A stretch of DNA of 64,000 nucleotides. Origin: Panagrolaimus kolymaensis (taxonomy: Eukaryota; Nematoda; Chromadorea; Rhabditida; Panagrolaimidae). Positions 36,232-48,448 of the stretch are shown here, one piece after another. Both the position numbers and the translations under genes were made by a program. The stretch is taken from the NCBI GenBank assembly GCA_028622995.1, contig JAJQJQ010000028.1, positions 1,364,001 through 1,428,000 of the forward strand, given 5' to 3'. The notes beneath the pieces were generated by a model. The model saw nothing but the letters and a program-made list of their open reading frames with translations, was not told the DNA's origin and searched no databases. Numbering within the stretch: the stretch's first letter is position 1; every line of letters begins with the position of its first letter.

Positions 36232-36843
36232 TTAAAGTTCTTCACGAACGTAGATATAATTTGATTCATAACAAATTTCAATCAGTTTTAAAGCATAATT
36301 TCGAATCATTTCATTTTCATGATATTTAAGTCGATCAAATATTTTCATAGCTCCACAGGATTCAAAAATTTCGCTCATTTCTTTATTACGATTTTCAACT
36401 TTGCCTACAATGCATCGATATCCACCAATGATTATTGCAACGGTTTGGACATATTTTTCACGTTTTTGAAGAACTTTACACATTTCTTGAATAATATTTT
36501 GATCAACTAAATATGAAACTTCAACAGCTGATCCTTGAATCATTGCAGAACTTAAAACCAATGCAGCGCTATCTTGAATAGTAAAATTTTTATGTTCCAA
36601 ATTTTGAATAATTAAAGGAAATATATTTGCTTTCATTATAGCGGTCGTGTGTTTTGGAGAGCCTTGAATAATTTTTGTGAGAACCTTTAAACATTTTCCA
36701 ACGATTTCATCATCCGAATGTTTCAAAAATTTAGGCATTTTTTTTAATATTCCATTTAGCATTTCTGCTTTAAAATTCTTATCTTCAACAATTTTTTCAA
36801 TTATGGTTAATCCAGCTAAATCAATTTCTTTTTGACCTTCCAT
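36232..36843 (-). CDS. Armadillo-repeat protein without signal peptide
   Basis: 203 residues made of armadillo-type repeats (MPKFLKHSDDEIVGKCLKVLTKIIQGSPKH, IFPLIIQNLEHKNFTIQDSAALVLSSAMIQG, VSYLVDQNIIQEMCKVLQK). It is clearly paralogous to the protein at 37465-38294, which carries a signal peptide and about 50 more N-terminal residues. Here the frame begins at MEGQKEIDLAGLTI, which aligns inside the other protein's second helix pair, so either the first exon was lost or a distant exon is unrecognised. It is related in style to the armadillo part of the 25114-28735 protein. Function unknown. Confidence 0.6.
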   Translation of the reverse strand: MEGQKEIDLAGLTIIEKIVEDKNFKAEMLNGILKKMPKFLKHSDDEIVGKCLKVLTKIIQGSPKHTTAIMKANIFPLIIQNLEHKNFTIQDSAALVLSSAMIQGSAVEVSYLVDQNIIQEMCKVLQKREKYVQTVAIIIGGYRCIVGKVENRNKEMSEIFESCGAMKIFDRLKYHENEMIRNYALKLIEICYESNYIYVREEL

Positions 36844-37464
36844 TGCAGAATTATAAAATAATAAAAAGTTTTAAAAAAATAAAATTCAAATAAAGATTAC
36901 TAAAAATATATTTACTAAAATTGGGAGAAGACGACGAAAAGCCAGATTTACAAAATATATTTAATAAATCAAAAGAAAGAGAGTTTTGAGTAAGTAATCT
37001 AAAAAGAGCAATAACAAATTATTGAAAGGCGCGAACGAAGCACTGATGGCAAAAGTGATAAAAATCAACTAAAGTTGGGGCAGCTTAAGTATGCCTGCGC
37101 GATCGATAACGAATGTCTGTTGACCCGTGGCCCAAATAGAGTGCATTGAGAGTTTGGGGAAGGAGCTTTTGATTTTAGTTGAATCATCTCAAAAAATGGG
37201 AAAGAATATGCCAGATGGAAATCGAGCGCCGATTTCGAAAGATACATAAAAAGTTGTTATTGTTTTTGGGAGAATGAAACAAAGACGTTGGTTAATTAAT
37301 GACTGGCGGCAAAAATGGATTTTATTTAATATCTATTTTTAGAGGAGTATTTGTGGATGAAATAGATAACTTGCAGATTTCTTTATTTTTTTAAATTTAT
37401 TACCCTAATTTTTATAAAATACACAAACAAACAAAAAGCAGATAAACAAAAAATGGAAAAAAAT
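36844..37464. other. Intergenic region with a GC-richer insert
   Basis: Between the two armadillo genes. Around 37055-37250 the base composition is much less AT-rich (GCCTGCGCGATCGATAACG; GACCCGTGGCCCAAATAG), which suggests an inserted repeat or relic. I cannot identify it. Confidence 0.3.
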
Positions 37465-38294
37465 TTAAAGTTCAACATGAGAATCATAAACCTTCGATTT
37501 GCCGCCAAATGTTTTCAAAATTTCACCAGCAAAAGCGCTAATCATTTCATCTTTGCCGTCATATTTAATTCGATTAAATATTTTAATTGCACCACATTCA
37601 TCCAAAATTTCACTTATTTCTTCAATCCTATTTTCTACTTGATTGGCAATATTCATATATACACCAACAATAACGATTTGAGCCATTTTTCTTGATTCCT
37701 CAACTCTGTGAAGAACCTTGCATAATCCTTGAATAACATTAATATCAATCAAATTTGAAACTAATTCGGGAGTTCCTTGAGTTATGGCTGATGTGATTGT
37801 TAACGTGGCTTCTTCTTGAATACTTAATTTTTTATGTTCCAAATTTTGAATAATAAAAGGAAATAAATTTGCATATAAAACAGTGATAGTATGATTTTTA
37901 TAGGTTTGAATTAATTTGGTAATAAATATCAAACTATGATGTACGATTGCATCATCCGAATGTTGCAATAATTCAGGCATTTTTAGCAAAATTCCATTAG
38001 CAAGAAGCTTTTCAGTTTGATTAAAATTTTTTGCATCAACCATATTTTGACAAATAGTTAATGCAGTTAATATCATTCCATTTTCTTCATGGCTAAGTTG
38101 ATTAACCAAAAGTTCGAGACTATTTCCAGTATCAGAAAAATAAAAATCATCTTGATTTTCATTTTCTTCCAATGCAAAACTCTATAAAATAATTTTGGCA
38201 AAAGTTTTATATGTAAAAAATGTAAAAATAAGAAAACTCTAACCTTTGTTGTTAAAAATAATAATGTAATGATTAGCAAAACGATAAACTTCAT
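37465..38294 (-). CDS. Secreted armadillo-repeat protein
   Basis: Exons on the minus strand are 38294-38244 and 38181-37465 (768 nt, 255 aa). Exon 1 encodes almost only a signal peptide (MKFIVLLIITLLFLTTK); exon 2 begins SFALEENENQDD and continues into armadillo-type repeats (LVNQLSHEENGMILTALTICQNM, MPELLQHSDDAIVHHSLIFITKLIQ, FPFIIQNLEHKKLSIQEEATLTITSAITQG). Armadillo proteins normally work in the cytoplasm and nucleus, so a secreted one is unusual. The intron after the signal exon mirrors the exon 1/exon 2 split of the 25114-28735 gene, suggesting shared ancestry. Function unknown. Confidence 0.7.
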
Positions 38295-38738
38295 GTTTTG
38301 ATACTTTTCTTCTCCGTTTACAAAAATTTTAGGTGTTTTATAGAGTTTTAATTTATTTTTTACATCTAATACAACAAAATGGGTGCTTTCTTTAGGGAAT
38401 TAGCTAAACTTAAAAAAAATTATCTTGGCGTTTGTTCACAGAAAAGTTTAAAAAAAGCTAAAACAAATTTTTTTTGGTTTTTGTTTAGGGTGCTAGCAAA
38501 AATAAAGAAAACAAGGACATTTCTTATACAGTGATGAAAAAAAAGGTTTCAAAAACAGGTGCATTTTCGTAATATTAAATTTTTTCAAATAATTAATTTT
38601 GTAGTTTAGCGAAAAACAGCTGAAAAAACATGGTTGAGAACTCAAAATTATCGAAAAAATTCATTAAATCTATTTTCCTTTTTTATTCCGTTTTTGCTTT
38701 AACGAAAATTAATTTACAAAATACTTTTGAATTTAAAA
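38295..38738. other. Divergent intergenic region
   Basis: Lies between the secreted armadillo gene (minus) and the dead receptor (plus). No feature recognised. Confidence 0.35.
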
Positions 38739-39829
38739 ATGCCTTCTTCAAAAATAACTCTTCCGTCAAAAACATTTATAAATTTTTATTATTGGTATTC
38801 AAATTTTGCTTTGTTTTTTTCATGGCTTTTGACACCTTTATTATTTTATGTTATTTTTACCCGATCAAAAAATTTAAAAAGTTTAAAATGGTTACTTCTA
38901 AACCATTAATTTTGGTGTTTAGCATGGGAAACATTTTTCGCAACAATGAAATCAATTATTTTGACTCCGCTGCAAGTGGTTATCAGTGTTGTCGATTATT
39001 CGATTAATCGAACGATTAATCGAAAAATAACCGATCGAAATTCGATTATTTTCGATTAATCGACAACACTGGTGGTTATCCGCTGGGTTTATTACGAAAT
39101 GGAAATTTTAAAACAACCGCGATTGCAACTTTAATGGGAGTTCTTTTGGCTTCCATTTCTGTTGCATCTTTGGGTGCAACATTACTTTCTCGATATTTAT
39201 TGGTATTTCCCTTAAAAGTCACAAAACGTTTAAACATAAAAACATTTGTATGGTTTACGTTTATTTTAGCTTTGGCTGTTTCAATTGTGGGTTTAATTGT
39301 AATTATTCAAATGATATTATTTCAAGAAAAAAATATGTATCAATCTGCGCTGGATTATGACCCTTTTTTATCAAATTTTTTCAAGGAATCTTCATTTATT
39401 TTTATTCCATATTCCATTGTTGAAATTCCGCTTTTGATTATTTGGATTTTAATAATTTTTGTTTTCGTACTTGCATTTTTTGGAATTTTGTATTTTATTT
39501 ATTCTTTAAGGTCTTTTTCTTCCACAACTGCGAATATAAATGTAATGCAACGTTCTCTAATCATAAGTGCTATAGTTCAAGTTTTATTAACTTCAATATT
39601 TTTAGTTTATCCATTTTTTGTTATAATAATATCCATGTATTTTAAAATTCCAAATTCAGCAGAAATTTATTTTGGCGTTTATTGCTTTCTTGTTACTCAT
39701 ACTTTTATTGAATTTATTGCAACACTTTATTTTGTCAAAAATTATCGAGCGTTTATATCAAAAATATTTGATAAAATTTTATGCCGTTTGTCACGGAACT
39801 CTTCTCTCGCGGTTTCTTATATTCAATAA
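38739..39829 (+). pseudogene. Srh-like chemoreceptor pseudogene interrupted by a MITE
   Basis: Begins MPSSKITLPSKTFINFYYWYSN, nearly the same as the intact receptor at 48449-49447. It is broken three ways: a TAA where the paralogue has Ser in NHSFWCL (about 38907-38909), a small indel near 38966-38970 before the GGYPLG loop, and an 88-bp hairpin element (38984-39071) with an 8-bp target duplication. After the insert the frame is open again from TM3 (LLSRYLLVFP) to the normal C-terminus at 39829. It is a recently dead duplicate. Confidence 0.85.
38984..39071. mobile_element. 88-bp hAT-like MITE
   Basis: Ends are CAGTGTTGTCGATTA and its exact inverted complement TAATCGACAACACTG. The element is flanked by identical 8-bp repeats GTGGTTAT (38976-38983 and 39072-39079). 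The interior is a set of ATTCGATTAATCG-type palindromes. An 8-bp duplication with CAGTG-type ends is typical of hAT transposons. It sits inside the coding sequence of the dead Srh-like receptor. Confidence 0.88.
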
Positions 39830-40175
39830 AAACTTTATAAACTAATATAAGATTTGTAATCAAAAATTTGTAAATTTTCAAACGATTATAAAAGCAATAC
39901 AAGCGTTTAAGATCTTTGCTGTTTATTTTTTTTTTAGAATTTATGAAAAGAAGTCTTGGGATATTGGTTGTTCACAGCATGAGGTAAGAAAATTTCGTTA
40001 ACAATATTTATTTAAAAAATCAAAATGTTTCTTTAATATTTAATTTTTTTAGCAACTGAGCATAAAAAATATTTGATAAAAGAAAAAACTTTTTAATTTT
40101 CAATTTGCAAAACATGTTTTAATTGGAAATTAAAACATCCTCCGTAAAAGGAATTATAAATTCACATTCACTTAT
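39830..40175. other. Intergenic 3' flanks
   Basis: The 3' flanks of two convergent genes. Nothing notable seen. Confidence 0.35.
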
Positions 40176-42261
<2,086 letters not shown>

Positions 42262-42361
42262 TTCTTGGTGATGGGATGATGCGATAAATAATTTAGTGAT
42301 CCGGATAACTTGGTTGTATGAACTTTTACAATACTTCTTGATAGAAGTTCAAATATACTTT

Positions 42362-42399
42362 TACAAGCAAAGCCCTCGCTACTCGAGGGCTTTTGCTTG
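42362..42399. repeat. Perfect-stem hairpin (GCCCTCG...CGAGGGC)
   Basis: ACAAGCAAAGCCCTCG pairs with CGAGGGCTTTTGCTTGT across a 5-base loop, with one bulged base. The GC-rich stem stands out in AT-rich DNA. It could be a foldback tip, a transcription terminator-like structure or a small RNA precursor. Confidence 0.75.
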
Positions 42400-42495
42400 T
42401 TTTACTAAAGTTTTTCTTTTATCGAATGAGAATTATTACATCTCCACAACTTTCATCTTCTAAAAGATCTGCAAACTATAAATAATTAAGTTTTT

Positions 42496-42523
42496 GCATG
42501 GTGGCCCTATCGGGCCACCATGC
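42496..42523. repeat. Perfect 12-bp-stem hairpin
   Basis: GCATGGTGGCCC, a TATC loop and GGGCCACCATGC form a perfect stem. It lies about 100 bp after the other hairpin. Confidence 0.8.
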
Positions 42524-42679
42524 CCGACATTTTAAAGGTTTCATTCTAGCGATAAGGGCTTTACATCTTACTAATTAAAGTTAGTCATACTTTTTACCTT
42601 TTCTAAAGCATTTCACTTCTTTATGATCTTTAAAACACATTATAAAATACCCCCTTTAATTTTCTTTCATTTTTTTCAT

Positions 42680-43050
42680 TTTCTGAAATAAGATCCTCAA
42701 TCTTTGTGTTCTTGGATCCTCCATTTTTGGCTTTTTAGACAACAATTTTTAAGATTTTTAGAACCTCCATTTTTTAATTATTGGATATTCATTTTTTGGG
42801 TTCTTGGATTTTTAATTTTTAGGTTCTAGATAGATCCTCAATCGTTTTATTCTTGGATCTTGCATAATTTGGTTCTTGGATCTTCATTTTTTTGAGTTCT
42901 TGGATTTTTAATTTTCGGATTATTGGATCCTCAATCTTTAGGTTCTTGGATCCTCAATCTTTAGGCTCTTGGATCCTCTATTTTTCGGTTTCTTGGATCT
43001 TTAATTTTTAGGTTCTTTGATCCTCAATTTTTGATCCTTGATCCTTGATA
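42680..43050. repeat. Degenerate minisatellite (TTCTTGGATCCTCAATTTTTAGG type)
   Basis: About 15 imperfect units of roughly 22-25 bp built around TTCTTGGATCCTCAATCTTTAGG. The cleanest copies are at 42905-42980. Units vary by substitution and small indels. Confidence 0.85.
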
Positions 43051-43649
43051 TTATTATTTGAAGCTTTTGAAACCTAACGACCGCTCTTCACCACTTCTTT
43101 TTTGTGCAACTAAAGCTATCGGCATGCATTTTCACATTAAAATCATTTTTATTTTTATGCAAATTTTTCATTCATCATTTTTTCATTCTTTTTGTAAGGT
43201 ACACCTTAAAAAGTGCGTATCTCGTTCAGGATCTCTTTCCGAGAGATGAGGTCGTCGATTCCGATCGTTTCACATTTTTTCCAATTTTTTGATATCCACT
43301 TTCTTCAGAAAATTTTGGGTTGCTACATACCACAAACACACACTTTTTCAATTATGGTGTTTGGATTTAAAATTGACGATTTTTTTTTATTCTAAAGTAT
43401 TTTTATGAATGAATTTGAGTATTCTAATTTAAGAATTTTGTACTTGAGAAATTTTTATATGTATTAAATGCTTAGTTTTTATTTTACATAATTTCAAAAT
43501 GTTTATGTAATTTTTTAGATATAAAGCAAGCGGAGTTTATTTAATAAAAAGAAGCGATTAACTTTTACATATTTAAATTATTAAGAAAGCGAAGCATTTT
43601 AGCGTTTATAAAAAAACATTTAATTTTGGTGTCGTTGCCAGTCGATTAT

Positions 43650-44028
43650 TTAAATCATACGAAAGATACTTCCCAAAAGGTTTCCAAAAGCTGCGTCTCC
43701 TGCTTCTCCAAAAATTTTAGTAATCTTCTTGTGTTTTTTGGGTATAGCGAGTTGGGGCTCATCAATGGTATCTTCATCAGCAAATTGTTCATCTAAAAAA
43801 TGAAACATGGATTTATAAAAATAGTGGGAAAAATAGCTAACCAATGGCAGCTAAATCTTCGATGAACTGGAGGACGAGCGCCATCTTCATTTGTTTCTCT
43901 TCCGATTGATCATGATCATCAACTTCATCAAGATCATTTTGGTGGCGGTTGTTGTTGTCAAGAATACGAGAGGCAGTTAAAACATGGAGTAAAACACCGA
44001 AGGTTGCGAGAACAATGAAGAGTTTCAT
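43650..44028 (-). CDS. Small secreted acidic protein, unknown
   Basis: Minus-strand exons are 44028-43842 and 43792-43650 (330 nt, 109 aa). A signal peptide (MKLFIVLATFGVLLHVLTA) is followed by an acidic region (LDEVDDHDQSEEKQ), a basic patch (PKKHKK) and a C-terminal FGEAGDAAFGNLLGSIF. The spliced frame is continuous (phase-1 intron, GTTAGC...TTTTTTAG). Small secreted proteins with basic patches can be peptide precursors, but I cannot assign this one. Confidence 0.6.
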
Positions 44029-44995
44029 GTTTCTTTTTCTTTTTTCTTAAGGAATTAAATAGAAGAAGCTTCTATTTTAAATCAGGGTATGCTTTTCACA
44101 ATTATTCTTCTTTGCTTTTATATTGAAACAAATTTGCTATAGAAATTCAAAGCATTTTGTTTTTCGCTAAAGAATGTGTTATTGCTTTTGATTCTTAAAA
44201 AAATAGAAAGTGCGCTTTTTTAAAAATTGAAAATAGCTTATTCATTATTTTTTAATTTCTAAATAAAAATTAAATTTTAAATTTTTTTTCATGTATCATA
44301 ATTTAAAATATTTTTGCGCTCAAAAACAATAACACATTCTTTAGTTAAAAACAATATGCTTTAAATTTTTTTAGCAATTTTTTTTTTCAATAGCACTTTT
44401 ACAGAATAAATATTTGCTACAAAGAATGCAAATATAAAATTTAATTTTTTCTTGGGTGCAAATAAAAATAAATTAATATATTTTTGTAATTTGTTTTTTG
44501 TTGTTGATTTTAAAAACATTATATAAATAATAAAAAAATATAGAATAAATGTCGGGATTATGTAAATTAAACAAAATAAATTTTGGTTGCTTGTCATTTC
44601 TAAGCATAAGGAAAAAAAGATTTTTAACTCATTTCATTTGTTGTTTGTCCGAAAGATAAATGGGAAAAATGTATTTTTAAAAGCAAAAGCAAAAACTTTG
44701 GATTTTTTAAAAATCTAAAACTAAAGATTTGACGGTAGTTAATCGATTAATCAAAGTTTTCAACAACAATAAAAAGGCAATTTTAAAAAAGCTAAAAGAA
44801 ACTCTTTTTTTTTATCTAATTTCATCTCAAACTAATAAAATTAAATGATATGAAAAAGAAGAAAAAAATCTAAAACATCTAAAGAAAACTTCGCAAAAAA
44901 TTACAAAGTAAAAAAAAGTATGATCAAACAAGAAAGAGAAAAAAATTAAAAAATTAAATTTTAAAAGGCTAAATAAGTCTTTTAAAAAAGCAACC

Positions 44996-45164
44996 TTAAA
45001 GGGAGGGAGTCTCTCAGCAAGCTAGGTAAATCCTTACGAAGGCTCCCTTTGTTTTTATTTTCGAAACACTTCGAAAATTATTTTGCACGGAAAAATGGCA
45101 TTTTCGTGCTAGAAACACCTGCTATAAGGAAAAAATTTTCCTAGCTTGCTGAGAGTCCCTTTAA
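44996..45164. mobile_element. 169-bp TTAA-flanked MITE
   Basis: The ends are inverted repeats: TTAAAGGGAGGGAGTCTCTC...GCTAGG on the left and CCTAGCTTGCTGAGAGTCCCTTTAA on the right (the left copy has a 5-bp GGGAG duplication). Both ends carry TTAA, as expected of piggyBac-type insertion. There is no coding capacity. Similar solo ends occur near 16726-16740 and 60386-60396. Confidence 0.75.
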
Positions 45165-45325
45165 CTAATAAGGATATTCGTGTGTTTACTTTTTATAATT
45201 ACATTTAGAAAATAACCCTTAGCTTCTGGAACATGGACTTTTTTCAATTGCAAAGACAACCTTTAGTTTCTGTTTGTAAATCCTATAGCTTTGAAAGAAA
45301 AAAAAACTGCCAACAGTATGCCGCC

Positions 45326-45764
45326 TAGTGTTAAATTCCCGACCGAAAAGTCGGGAATTCCCGACTTCCCGACCGACTTTTTCCCGACCGACTTCCCGAC
45401 CGACGATAATTTCTATCCCGACATTTTCCCGACTTTCCCGACCGACTCATTTTTTATCCCGACAAATAAAAAAAATTAATATTAATTTTAAAAATCATTC
45501 ATTTTCGCCTTTATTTTAACCAAAAACCCTTTATTTACATTTTATTTACATTAAATAGCTCATTTTTATATATTTAAATTCTTATAATTAATTTAATTAA
45601 AAAAATTCCAACGCCATACCCTACTTTTCGATCCCCCGAATTCCCGACCGACAAAAATTTTTATCCCGACTTTTTCCCGACTTTTCCGACCGAGAACAAT
45701 TTCTATCCCGACTTTTTTTGAATTTCCCGACTTTTTTGTCGGTCGGATCGGGAATTTAACACTA
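45326..45764. mobile_element. 439-bp hAT-like MITE rich in CCCGACC repeats
   Basis: Ends TAGTGTTAAATTCCCGA and TCGGGAATTTAACACTA are exact inverted complements. The 8-bp target ATGCCGCC is duplicated at 45318-45325 and 45765-45772. The subterminal regions consist of many TTCCCGACCGAC motifs in both orientations, like the arrays of transposase-binding sites seen near hAT ends. The AT-rich centre is about 150 bp. Confidence 0.92.
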
Positions 45765-45983
45765 ATGCCGCCAACGAAAAAATTTTTTCATTTTCGTCCA
45801 TTGACATTTTTTCGTTTGAAGTTTTCTCATTTTTACTTCAATAAATCGTTGTTTCAAAAATTTGCATATTTCTTGCTTTTTGCATAAATTCATTCATTTT
45901 TTCAGTTGCCTCTAAAAGTTTATAAATATGAGTGAATGTCAAATCATTTCGTTTCATTCAATCAAAAATCAAAGTTTGAAAGA

Positions 45984-47308
45984 ATGTCGTCGTTTTCGTC
46001 TTCGTCTCTGTGCTTCGCCGCTTTCCTGCTTTGTTCGTTCATCATCGATGGTGGATTAGCTGCTCCAAAGAAACATGTTGGTGGTGGTAATAGTTTCAAT
46101 GAAAATGTAAGTTTACTTTTTCTTTCGGTTTATTTCCTATCAACTCTTTTATTTTCCAGCGCGTTCGTGGTGGTGGTGATGCACCTGCAGGAACTTTCGA
46201 CTTTCTTCCATATCTCTTTCGACCACAAACATACAAACAAAAGCTTCTTTGGGCTTCCTGTTCATCTACAATCATCTCACCTCGTCATATTCTCACTGCT
46301 GCTCATTGTGTTACTTGGACTGAAAATATAAAGAGTAGTGTTCCTGAGAAATTTGGTAATATTACTGGTGATGGTCATCGTCTTGAATGGACTTCTCATG
46401 CTATTCTTACTGATGTTCGTCCAAAAGAAAAAATTTATGCAGAAAATACCTCCGATGCTTTATTATCTCAATATGGTGTTGCTACTCGCCTCATCTTTCA
46501 TCCATCATTTCGTCCATTTGAGCATGCACATGACATCGCTATCATTGAATATCCTAATGGTACCAACTTTGAAATTGATCCTATTATTCTTGCTGGTGAT
46601 TATAAAGAAAAAGATGGTGATATGGCTATTGCTGCTGGTTATGGAATTTATAAATTTGAAGGTTAGTTTTTATAAATAGAGTTTTTAGGGAGTGAAGTAA
46701 TGGTTTTACATATAATCGCCAACATAATAAATATATTGCGACCGTGGCCATTATTATCTATTTATCTTTTTAGGTGTCCACGGTATCGCTCCTGATGTAT
46801 TGCAAAATGCTTCTGTACATATTTGGCTTCAAGAACAATGTGCTGTTTTTGAAGGAGAAACTCCTCTACCTCAATTTATTTGTACTGGTGAAAAAGAACT
46901 TCGAGCTCTTCAAGGTGATAGTGGCGGACCATTAATAATTGAAAGAGATGGAACATTGTATCAAATTGGTGTCACATCATGGGGTATTCAAGACAATAGT
47001 TGGTTCTTTTTGTTCTGTTCATCAATTTCTTAAAGATTATTTTAGCTTTTTACGCTCGCATCTCAAATTACTGTGATTGGATTACCAAAGTAACAAATCA
47101 AGAAGTACACTGTAAAAGCTTGCCTCTTCCTCCTGATGCAACAAAGCCAACTCAAGCACCAAGTCCATCATCATCTCCAGATTCTAAGAAGAAGACTCCA
47201 ACTGCTGCTCCTCAAAAAGCTCAAACAACAACTACAAGTTCTTCAAACATGGTCGAATTCAATGCTCTTCTCATCCTATTCACTTTCATGTTCTTTGCTG
47301 TTCTTTGA
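45984..47308 (+). CDS. Secreted S1 (chymotrypsin-fold) serine protease with C-terminal hydrophobic tail
   Basis: Four exons (45984-46106, 46160-46661, 46774-46998, 47046-47308) give 1113 nt, 370 aa. A signal peptide (residues ~1-30, ending GGLAAPKK) precedes a catalytic domain starting near RVRGGGDAPAG. The triad is visible: His90 (TAAHC), Asp166 (HAHDIAIIE) and Ser258 (QGDSGGP). The residue six before Ser is Arg and the following Cys is Leu, so the specificity pocket is not trypsin-like. The mature N-terminus RGGGD is not the usual IVGG. A Pro/Thr/Ser-rich linker ends in a hydrophobic tail (FNALLILFTFMFFAVL) that fits a GPI signal or membrane anchor. The third intron has an unusual GTTGGT donor, chosen because it restores SWGIQDNTFYARISNYCDWI. 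AATAAA lies 54 bp past the stop. Confidence 0.85.
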
Positions 47309-47361
47309 AATTGTGACTAATATTTCCTTTTGTATGTAATCTATAATATAATAATAATATG

Positions 47362-47367
47362 AATAAA
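47362..47367 (+). terminator. Poly(A) signal AATAAA
   Basis: AATAAA 54 bp downstream of the serine protease stop codon. Confidence 0.6.
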
Positions 47368-47667
47368 GCTTTCTAATTATATGTTTGTTTTGTTTATCAA
47401 TGTTTTTTTCACCAAAGGAATCTTTTTTTGTTACTCTTTATTTTTCATTTGTAAAACAAATCTAACTACTAAAGAGCCTTTGTTGCTTTTGCGTCTTGAT
47501 TTCTTCTTCTCGCAGCATTTTTATTTTTTCGTATGACAAAAAAACGATGCTACTCCAAAAAGTAATGCAGCTTTTATGTGATTTGAAATGAATTATGATC
47601 ATGGAGAAAGGAAGAGACACATGTAGCTACTTAGTACGTTAAGAATTAATATTTTTTAAAAGAAGAT

Positions 47668-47871
47668 TTAAAGATAACAAATTGAAACTGAAAAATATTT
47701 ATCAACATCAAATGTTTCTCCATTTCGACGAGAATTAACATGCATAAAAATGCTATATTCTTTTGATGAAAGCCATTTAAAAAGGCTTAAACCCAAAAAC
47801 ATAATAATTACATCAGTGATAGTATAAATTTGAAAAGCTTGTTGAAATTGTTGCCGACTAGCATATGGCAT
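47668..47871 (-). pseudogene. Orphan membrane-protein fragment
   Basis: A 67-residue frame MPYASRQQFQQAFQIYTITD... with one hydrophobic segment (VIIMFLGLSLFKWL) and a polar tail (NGETFDVDKYFSV). It looks like the last membrane segment and tail of a larger protein, perhaps a receptor. A possible upstream exon is not found, so it is probably a relic. Confidence 0.35.
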
Positions 47872-48448
47872 ATTTAAGTAAAGAAAAAATTGTCTAAGAA
47901 TTATAGCTACCAAAAGTGTAACGTCCTCGGTGTTGATGAGTGACTTACACTTGTTTGTGATTAAGACTTCCGAAATGATCTAGGTTTTCTAGTTTATTGT
48001 CAAGAATCGTGAATAAATAAATAATACAATCAAAAGTAATTTAGTGAAAGAACGTTCAATTAATATCAAAGCTTAGTTTCTGGCTTGTCACCAGGGTCGA
48101 CAATCGAATGGGAAATATGGAACAGTTTATATACTAGTTTTATTGGCTTTTGTATGATCGCCTGTGGCTTCTCGTTGAGTAGTGGTCATTGATAAAAGTG
48201 ATATCATTGGGATGACGTGATGCGTGGGCGCCATGAAATGATGTGATGCAAATGCATTCCATTGTAGTGAATCATCAGACTTTGTATGCCTGGTGTCTAC
48301 TATTTTAAATTTTAAAAAAATGATTTACCATTTATTCTTGCGAAAACCCATAAAAGAAATTATTTTTTTTCACTTAGTTCGTTTTAAATCATAAACAAAA
48401 ATGAAAGTAGGAAATTACAGAGAAAAAAAGGCTTTATTATTAAAATAT

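Larger units (their letters stand above)
42301..43649. other. Intergenic region with hairpins and minisatellite
   Basis: No gene seen. It holds two strong hairpins and a degenerate minisatellite, listed separately. Confidence 0.5.
44029..45983. other. Intergenic region with two MITEs
   Basis: No gene seen in nearly 2 kb. The two elements at 44996-45164 and 45326-45764 are the only structure; the rest is AT-rich. Confidence 0.5.
47309..48448. other. Intergenic region with a short membrane-protein fragment
   Basis: About 47918-48300 is less AT-rich than usual (GTAACGTCCTCGGTG; GTCACCAGGGTCGAC) and may be an inserted repeat such as a solo LTR, but I see no convincing ends. The fragment at 47668-47871 is listed separately. 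Confidence 0.35.

Noticed and set aside
45291..45519. Two plus-strand frames with FPT/RPT repeats
   Set aside because: They are translations of the CCCGACC motif arrays of the hAT-like MITE.
47918..48310. Solo LTR
   Set aside because: The base composition is unusual and it begins TGTAAC-like, but I could not find matching flanking duplications or a CA end.
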